Shown here in pieces: positions 47,936 to 54,635 of a stretch of 64,000 nucleotides of DNA. The position numbers were made by a program, and so were the translations under genes. The notes under the pieces were generated by a model that did no database searches, was not told the DNA's origin, and was given only the letters and a program-made list of their open reading frames with translations. The stretch is from assembly GCF_026651875.1 (NCBI RefSeq), contig NZ_CP104067.1:5074501-5138500 (forward strand), read 5' to 3'. How positions within the stretch are numbered: the first letter of the stretch is position 1; every line of letters begins with the position of its first letter. Source of the DNA: Alicyclobacillus fastidiosus (lineage in GTDB: Bacteria; Bacillota; Bacilli; Alicyclobacillales; Alicyclobacillaceae).

Positions 47936-48010
47936 CGACTTTATTTACCGGTTACCAACTTTATTCACGGGTTACCGACTTTATTCTCCAGATACCAACT
48001 ATATTCACGT
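47931..48010 (+). repeat. four tandem 20-bp repeats
   Basis: The units start at 47931, 47951, 47971 and 47991, exactly 20 bp apart: GTTACCGACTTTATTTACCG, GTTACCAACTTTATTCACGG, GTTACCGACTTTATTCTCCA, GATACCAACTATATTCACGT. The spacing and number resemble transposase-binding ladders at IS21-type ends, so a lost element's end is likely. They lie directly before the arsR fragment. Confidence 0.85.
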
Positions 48011-48030
48011 TCTACACCCAGGGCGATCTT

Positions 48031-48093
48031 ATGGATTTTGACCGACTGGCAGATATGTTAAAGGCACTTGCCGACCCAATACGACTAAAAATC
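48031..48093 (+). pseudogene. ArsR-family regulator, N-terminal fragment
   Basis: DFDRLADMLKALADPIRLKI is the standard beginning of an ArsR/SmtB regulator, but after RLKI the sequence turns into unrelated codons and stops near 48135. AGGG lies 8 nt before the ATG. The rest of the gene is absent, so a mobile element or deletion has removed it. Confidence 0.7.
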
Positions 48094-48176
48094 AAAAAAA
48101 CAATACAGCCTGTCAGTATCACAACTGTAAAATGAAGTTATTTGCGCCAAGGGGTCCGTTTGGACTCCTTGTTGTA

Positions 48177-50072
48177 ATAGACTCTCGGTATTGCAGTACA
48201 GAAAAGTGGGATGAACCAGGAATTCTCCCAGTAATCAACTGGAAAACGGCAGAATCCATGCGGCATCATGCATGTTTCTTGAAGAAGGGTATAGCAAACA
48301 GAGCGATGACGATTCGGTTTTAAAAAAGTCATCACTGAAGATGGTATGATTGGGATATTCTTAAGCTGACAAGAGCATCGATCTCGGGTCGAGATTACTC
48401 TCTTGGTACCAGGCGTCCATGTGTTGGCACATGGCGATGCCATAGATGCGGACGGTCCACATCATGGTACTGCGGTGCTTGGCAGCTTCGAGGAGAAAAT
48501 CCTCTTTGACTCGCTTGTTGCTGCGTTCGCAGGTGGTTCTGCGTTTGTAGACATTGTTCCACTCGTCGCTGTTGCGGGCGACGGGTGGAAACAAGCGAGG
48601 ATTGTGCTTGGTATAGGTGTGTACGCATCTTCCGTAAGGTGAATCGGAACAGGGCGTATCACAAGTCACCACGCCTTTGACAACAAGTGGGCAGTAGTAT
48701 TTACGGCGTCCGCGTGTATAGTCGTAGCCACGATCTTTCATCTCCAGCCCCTTCTTGCAGAACGGAACCCCAGCTGGGGAAAACGTGATGTCATCCTTTC
48801 GAACACCCTTGCTTCCCGTACTCCGTAGATTTAAATCAATGAACGGCTTAATCTGTCGTGCATGAAGATATTCGTAGATCGGCAATGCATCATGAGCCGC
48901 GTCTAAAATGGCTTTGTCCCAGGTGTACTCACGAAAGCGTTCAAGGAACTCGCGGGTACTGACCACCCAGGAGGTCGCATCATGGCGTGACGCTCGTTGA
49001 AGCCGAGGGTACAGTGGCAGGTCGTAGGGACTATCCGCAGCAACAAACGTATAGAGATGATAGCCAAAGAAGTATTTGTTTCGATAACTATCCCAGCCCA
49101 TGTCACAGTCGGGTTGGGAGTAGATACGATAGCACCTGCATGGCTCAATACCGAGCTCTCGACAGTTGCAAAGTCGTTTACTGCGAACTTGGGCTGCTGT
49201 TTGAAGTGGCATTCCATCGCTGGCAATAGACAGCGCATGGGTGTTACCTAACAAGCCCGACTTTGCAGAGATAGCAAGAAATTGGTGCTGAAACAATCTG
49301 AGCAGAACGTCGAAAGGTTGGGCTTTGGCGCTGGAACGCTTCTGCAGCTGAGCCATTAGGTTCGCGATTTTGCTGTACGCTTTGGTTGGTGCCTTTTGTC
49401 CTTTCTTACCACCTTTGATCTTCTTTCGGTTGAGTCTGCGCTTGGGTGAAAGGTTTACAGAACCGTGAGACCACAGTCGGTGGAAAAAGCCGTAGAATGT
49501 ACCGACACCTGGCGTTTGACCGTACTCAAAGCCGCTGAGGATGGCATACAGCGGGCAGCGCCGCAATTGATTTACCCATTCTGTGATAGATGGTTCTCCG
49601 ACCTGGACCATGAGCAGGTATGAACGGAGTAAGTCGGCAGGGTCAATGGATTTTGGACCACGACACGAGAAAGTGTCTCGCAGTAAGTTAAACGTGTCAG
49701 AGAGGTCAGTAATCCAGAACTTCTTCACAAGGGACCAGTCTTTGGCGACAAACAGAAGTGACCCATTGGTGTAGTGAATACGAAGTTGTTGCTGAACGAA
49801 CGATTGATACTGCTCATGAGACCTGATCATTGGTAACATAACGCAACCCCAATTCCGATGAGATAGAGCGGAAAAGCTCTTCTCGGGGATTGTTGGGGTG
49901 ATTTTGAAAAGTCAAGTATTTTTGGTGTAAACACCATGTTTTCTTCGCACAACGGCGCCGCATTTCCAATTTTAATTTGTCAAGTGGACTAGACGAACAT
50001 GGGGGCAAATGCACACTTCCTGAAGGACAGAACCATTGAGGAGTCAGCGAAAACCGAATGCCGAGAGGCTAT
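48177..50072 (-). mobile_element. 1896-bp insertion sequence, copy 2 (inverted)
   Basis: The same length and the same ends as copy 1, in opposite orientation. The target duplication is TGTA (48173-48176 and 50073-50076), different from that of copy 1, so the two inserted independently. It splits a minus-strand frame: rejoining the flanks keeps that frame open for another 28 codons. Confidence 0.92.
48361..49839 (-). CDS. DDE transposase, second copy
   Basis: 492 residues, identical to the product of 44588-46066, with the same D, D, E motifs. Short frames on both strands also match between the copies, so the nucleotide sequence appears unchanged. This implies very recent duplication by transposition or gene conversion. 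Confidence 0.85.
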   Translation of the reverse strand: MLPMIRSHEQYQSFVQQQLRIHYTNGSLLFVAKDWSLVKKFWITDLSDTFNLLRDTFSCRGPKSIDPADLLRSYLLMVQVGEPSITEWVNQLRRCPLYAILSGFEYGQTPGVGTFYGFFHRLWSHGSVNLSPKRRLNRKKIKGGKKGQKAPTKAYSKIANLMAQLQKRSSAKAQPFDVLLRLFQHQFLAISAKSGLLGNTHALSIASDGMPLQTAAQVRSKRLCNCRELGIEPCRCYRIYSQPDCDMGWDSYRNKYFFGYHLYTFVAADSPYDLPLYPRLQRASRHDATSWVVSTREFLERFREYTWDKAILDAAHDALPIYEYLHARQIKPFIDLNLRSTGSKGVRKDDITFSPAGVPFCKKGLEMKDRGYDYTRGRRKYYCPLVVKGVVTCDTPCSDSPYGRCVHTYTKHNPRLFPPVARNSDEWNNVYKRRTTCERSNKRVKEDFLLEAAKHRSTMMWTVRIYGIAMCQHMDAWYQESNLDPRSMLLSA

Positions 50073-50076
50073 TGTA

Positions 50077-50284
50077 TTGAAAGGGGCAAAATCTGAACAA
50101 TCGGTTGATTAACCAACCGTATGAATATGTACTTGAATCCAATGATTCTTGTTGAACTCTCGGGCAGGTTAATCGAATAGCGATTCTGTTTGAGTTTTCG
50201 GTAGGCATTGAGTCGAGGTAGTTTGAGCGCAATCTTAGGACGCGTCGAAATCACTCCACAAGGCATTGCAACAATGTGAGTCAT
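50077..50284 (-). pseudogene. unrecognised gene interrupted by IS copy 2
   Basis: Reads THIVAMPCGVISTRPKIALK and SSTRIIGFKYIFIRLVNQPI, protein-like sequence cut by the IS at its 3' part. Across the TGTA duplication the frame continues QGVQTDPLAQITSFYSCD to a stop at 48085. Not recognised; possibly part of another mobile element that destroyed the arsR gene. Confidence 0.35.
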
Positions 50285-51096
50285 ATCTTTACCGATCTCT
50301 CACCAATCGTCGGATTGGACTTGGTGAACCGTATCATAAATCAAGACTAGATAGAGGACCACATTTTGATGATTGATGCAAGGAGTTCACCATTCGACAG
50401 ATCAACGAAATCGCCTCTGGCGGTCAATAATTGAAATTCCACTGGGTAATACGTTCTTCGGTTAACGGGATTAACTGAAGACATTTTTAAAGGCATTACC
50501 AAATTGACCCTCGCAGTTCGAACACTTGGTTCATTGAACTCCCCACTTGTCTAAGGCGCCTACCTCAGCGAGGTTGTGCTGTCCTTCTTCACCAATACAT
50601 GGACCCTCTGACTCCCTCACCGCCACTTACCACTTTACTCTTCGGGTTTAACGCAAAATGTCCATAGTTACGAGGTAAGGTCTCTCCAATTCAGAACAAC
50701 ACTTTCACTGCTCCCCAGACACCCGCAAGCTTCTAACCCACTGTTTATCCAAATCTTTCATACATATTTTTATCCCACTGCCAACTTCCAAATATCGTGT
50801 CGATTGCTTTCCCATTAAAAGTTGGTATTCACGCATGTATCTTCGCAGTAGAACCTGATGGAAACGCACCGCCATTGCAGATTCCAGAACACCGAAGCCC
50901 CATCCTAACTAGTCGCCGTTGAAAATTTCATGTGGCGCCCGCAGTGGCTCAGCACAACGTTTTTCACCTACGTCGACGTTTATCGACAAATATACACGGC
51001 ATATTACAAAAGTTCTTACTGCTTGCTGTCTGATTATGCGAGAAGATGTGATGTATACCAAGTGGTAATTCAATGGTTATCGGGGAGGTATCAAGA
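50285..51096. other. non-coding stretch with a possible group II intron relic
   Basis: No gene is supported. Within it, 50520-50745 on the minus strand resembles group II intron RNA (listed separately). The last 40 bp hold the binding site of the TnsD-like gene. Confidence 0.4.
50520..50745 (-). ncRNA. possible group II intron fragment
   Basis: The minus strand reads GGAGAGACCTTACCTCG, then GGTGAGGGAGTCAGAGGG with TCCATGTATTGGTGAAG, phrases like those in the domain I to IV part of group II introns just before the reverse transcriptase. No domain V or reverse transcriptase is found nearby. Identification is by eye only. Confidence 0.35.
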
Positions 51097-53170
51097 GTGA
51101 CCAACGAGATTTCTGAGCATATAACAATAAAGCGGTCAAACCTATACCATTTTGAGCCCAGCGCGTTAGGTACAGGATACGTGGAGAGCCTGACCAGTTA
51201 TCTTGGCCGACTCGCCAACGCACATCTCGTTAGCATTAGAAGGCTTGGAATTAAGTACCTGAATCTTGAGTTAAAGAGCTGCCAATGTACTTTAAATGGT
51301 AACAGGAGTATTACTCCTGATTTGGTTACTCGGACTGAAACAGAGACGATGGTTAGTGGTCTCAGTAGGCTCACTATGCTCCCTATGATGCATATTCTAG
51401 CTCAGCAAGATTTATTTAAGAAAATTCGGGTATGGTGCCCATTATGTTATCAAGAATGGGCGAACACGAAGCGACCAATTTATGATCCATTATTATGGTC
51501 GCTGAATGTCGTTTCCCATTGCCCTGTACACAAGCAACCATTAAATTACATGTGCCCAAACCCAGACTGTCACAAACAGATTCGTAAATACGGGTTACCT
51601 GGCATATGTCCGTATTGTGAACAATGGCTTGGTGTCGCCAGTAGTGTTTACTCTAACGACATTAATGATAATAGGAATGACGAGTGGGTTTCTTGGGTAA
51701 ATGAAAATTGTATGGGGCTACTGGAAGGTAGTAGTCAAATTGATAAGGATTGGGCCTTTGATAATAAACTACGGGTATGCCTTAACGATGTACTCCCGGA
51801 CGAACTGGAAATGTTTGCGTTCGCCCGAAAACTGGGAATTCACCCGACTCGTATGTCCCAATTCTGTAACGGACATGACCGACCATCATTAGAAATACTG
51901 CTTAAAATATCGTTCAATCTCCGTATATCCTTAGAACAAATGTTCTTGTCTAAGAAGAAAGGAGACTCTAATCGAAGACGGAGAAGCGGTACAGCGTACG
52001 GACCCGTAGAGATTCAACAAAAACTCCTTGATATTCTGAAAGCAGATAAAGACATACCGTCAACTATCGAACAACTTGCGAAACGTGTAGGCTGTGCCCG
52101 GTCCACCTTGCGAAAGTATGTACCAAACGCAAACCAACTTCTGGATGAGGCCCGAAAGAAAACAGACTCAGAATATCTAAAGAAAACCGCTAACCGACCT
52201 GTAAATTTAAGTAAGAGTGAAATCCATAAAACTTTGCTTTTAGAACTTGAATCCAAAGAACCAAAATGTTTGGCTGAAATAGCACGCAACCTAGGAAGAC
52301 ATCCAACGACACTAAAAGGCCATTTCCCAGAGCTTTGCAAACAAATTGTTAATCGCTATCGTGAACAGCACTTAGAAAAGAAAGAACAATTAATTAAAGG
52401 TCATCCACTTGAGAAGCATCAGTCACTACAGAAAAAATTCGGGACTGCCAGTAGAAAATTAAAAATTTCAAAGGAAACTATGGAGTATGAGTTATTGTCC
52501 ACTTTAAAGAAACCCTCCCCCATACCACTTGAGCATATAGCACAATCGCTCGAAATATCCAGCAACAATCTACGAAATCATTTTCCGGATATAAGTAAAC
52601 AGATTGTGACTCGGTATAAAACGTATATTGTCCAACAGAGACAATTAAACCTTGAAAAACTTCGCTCACAACTTGAACATCATTTGGAATCGAATGAGGC
52701 TCCACTGCCTCTTGAAAAAATTGCGTCGATATATAACGTTAACCCGAGACACTATTATAAGCATTTTCCCGAAAAAGCACATCGGATTTCCCATTTATAC
52801 CTAGAATATAGAAAGGAGTCATCATCACAAGATCATTTATTGTTAAAGACTATAAAACATTAAATATACAGATATCCAAAAAATACGGAACAATCTTTAA
52901 CTTCTGAGATACCAGTCTCCCTCACTCAAATAAGCAAGGACATCGGTTATTTAATCAAAATGTTAGAGAAATTTCCGGAACACTATGTTGAAATCAGGAA
53001 ACATTATTCAGATTATAGGACAAAAAAGTTGAACGAGACTGCGCACTGATGTGAAGTAGTAAATCAACTTTATAAAGAGGGTATACCGACAAATAGGAGA
53101 GTCATAAAGCGGACTCGTCCCGGGATTCTAGCCAACTTGGAGTGCCGCGTGGTTCTAAAAGACGCGCGCT
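51097..53170 (+). pseudogene. TnsD/TniQ-family transposon targeting protein, decayed
   Basis: GTG 51097 follows GGGGAGG. The N-terminal TniQ part has YVESLTSYLGRLANAHLVS and four zinc-type pairs (WCPLC, CPVH, MCPNPDC, ICPYC; about residues 113-174). An XRE-like HTH follows near residue 245, then four repeats of about 70 residues with HTH character (LAEIARNLGRHPTTLKGHFP; LEHIAQSLEISSNNLRNHFP). TAA at 52861 ends the main frame at 588 residues. The same frame then continues with a fifth unit (ISKDIGYLIKMLEKFPEH) and the family's C-terminus (VVNQLYKEGIPTNRRVIKR), after a second stop, TGA, at 53047. No tnsA, tnsB or tnsC is in the window. Confidence 0.8.
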
Positions 53171-53213
53171 CAAGTACCACCGCTGAATTCAACAACGAGC
53201 AGTTAATTTAAGA

Positions 53214-53281
53214 TTGAAGCATAAGTTTGCCGCAAAAGTTTTGAAGCATAACCTTGCCGAAACGGCAAAGTTATGCTTCAA
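53214..53281. repeat. 19-bp repeat array between the TnsD-like gene and tmRNA
   Basis: TTGAAGCATAAGTTTGCCG (53214-53232) and TTGAAGCATAACCTTGCCG (53241-53259) are direct copies 27 bp apart. CGGCAAAGTTATGCTTCAA (53263-53281) is the inverted copy of the second. The pattern resembles TnsB-binding repeats at a Tn7-like end. No matching end is seen elsewhere in the window. Confidence 0.7.
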
Positions 53282-53291
53282 ATGACATCCT

Positions 53292-53315
53292 CCACGACGG
53301 GTTGGTCGTGGTTTT
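53292..53315 (+). terminator. hairpin and T-run between convergent transcripts
   Basis: CCACGAC and GTCGTGG (53292-53298, 53305-53311) form a 7-bp stem followed by TTTT on the plus strand, just before the tmRNA 3' end. It probably stops plus-strand readthrough into ssrA. Confidence 0.5.
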
Positions 53316-53318
53316 ACT

Positions 53319-53690
53319 TGGTGGAGGCGACGGGAATCGAACCCGCGTCCGAAGATCTCGCTACATGTACATCTACGGGCGTAGACCGTCTACGAAAGTC
53401 CCTGCCATCCGCGGACGATCACGCTGATGTACAGGCAAGTTCGTTTAAGTTTCGCCGGTGGTCCACGAACATGACCATCGACTAGCCTGCTAAGTTGACG
53501 TTACAGGGTGTGCACAGGCGACACACGATGTAACGGTCTCGTACCTAATTAGGCAGCGAGAGCGAGATTGCTGTTTGAGGTAAAGCGATTAGCTTTGCCA
53601 GTTAAAGAAGTTCCGCGTGATTAACGTGTGCGCAGCCCCACGGCCCGCCGTACATGCTCGAACAACCCCCGTCGAATCCAAAACGCCCCC
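53319..53690 (-). ncRNA. ssrA: transfer-messenger RNA (tmRNA)
   Basis: A 372-nt RNA, 5' GGGGGCGTTTTGGATTCGAC and 3' GGTTCGATTCCCGTCGCC followed by TCCACCA, which pair into the alanine-type acceptor stem. The CCA is encoded. The tag frame resumes at GGC (53597-53599) and reads GKANRFTSNSNLALAA before TAA at 53549-53551, so the tag added after the tRNA alanine ends in ALAA as required for proteolysis. It rescues stalled ribosomes with SmpB, encoded just upstream. Confidence 0.97.
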
Positions 53691-53987
53691 GCGTTTTGGG
53701 TCCAGCGCTAGCTTTCGCATGGACGGTCATACTCTACAGCACTATTGCCAGCAATCCCTCATGTATGTGATGTTTCAAGGTTCCTTACATCCAAGTCGGT
53801 TCGGCAAGTGATACCACCGCCCGACATCCATAACTTTATCACGGCGCACTGTGGACATCAACCAGATGTTCATACCACAACTGGACAACAATTTACAGTG
53901 CTACCAATTGAGACATAGTCCGAGACAAGAAGAGACGAATCCGCGCTGGTCTCATTGGTGACACGATAGTGTCTCCGACCATCACAA
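53691..53987. other. intergenic region between smpB and ssrA
   Basis: No gene is supported. It should contain the ssrA promoter on the minus strand, but no unambiguous -35/-10 pair stands out. GGAGACACTATCGTGTCACC (minus, about 53958-53977) is a short hairpin just after smpB, without a T-run. Confidence 0.4.
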
Positions 53988-54461
53988 TCAGCCTTTTTGT
54001 CGCTCTCGGAGTGCGCGCTGAATCTCGCGACTGGCGTCTCGCTTCTTCATGGACTCGCGCTTGTCGTGCAGCTTTTTCCCTTTGGCGAGGCCGAGCTCCA
54101 CTTTTGCAAAGCCGTTTTTCAGATACACTTTGGTGGGAACCAACGTAAAGCCCTGTTCGCGGACGGCTCCGTACAGGTAGTTGATTTCCTTCTTGTGTAG
54201 AAGGCATTTGCGGGTCCGCAGTGGATCATGATTGAAGCGATTCCCCTGCTCGTAGGGTGCCACGTGCATGTTGTGCAGATACACTTCACCGTGTTCTACG
54301 CGCGCGTATGCGTCACGCATGCTCACGGAGCCTTTGCGCATGGACTTGATCTCCGTACCCGTGAGGACCAGGCCTGCCTCAAACGTCTCCTCGATGAAAT
54401 AATCGTGAAACGCTTTTCGGTTTTGGGCGAGGACTTTGCCGTTCCCGTTCCCCTTCGCCAT
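53988..54461 (-). CDS. smpB: SsrA-binding protein SmpB
   Basis: 157 residues, full length. It has [33 protein letters not shown], and the basic C-terminal tail [20 protein letters not shown] that enters the ribosome's mRNA channel. It binds tmRNA and brings it to stalled ribosomes. It follows rnr by 174 bp, a gap that holds a GC hairpin at 54585-54606 (GGGCGCGG/CCGCGCCC). Confidence 0.97.
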   Translation of the reverse strand: MAKGNGNGKVLAQNRKAFHDYFIEETFEAGLVLTGTEIKSMRKGSVSMRDAYARVEHGEVYLHNMHVAPYEQGNRFNHDPLRTRKCLLHKKEINYLYGAVREQGFTLVPTKVYLKNGFAKVELGLAKGKKLHDKRESMKKRDASREIQRALRERQKG

Positions 54462-54635
54462 GGTGCCTTCACTCCAACATCCAATCGTATTTGCCCGGAG
54501 GCGTAGCCTAGATCATAGCACAGTCTGAAAGATGCGACAAGAGTTCAGTCGTTCAACTCTGACTCCCCATTGCTGGCAAGGGTGGGGCGCGGTGTCACCC
54601 GCGCCCTGCTTCCCGACGTTCGAGCGCCGGCGGAG

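Noticed and set aside
47931-48010. CRISPR-like array
   Set aside because: The 20-bp units are head to tail without spacers, and no cas gene is present.
44355-50072. Composite transposon formed by the two identical insertion sequences
   Set aside because: Each copy has its own complete 4-bp duplication, so they inserted independently.
53319-53345. Tyrosine-integrase att site at the ssrA 3' end
   Set aside because: No second copy of the ssrA 3' end and no tyrosine recombinase gene was seen in the window.
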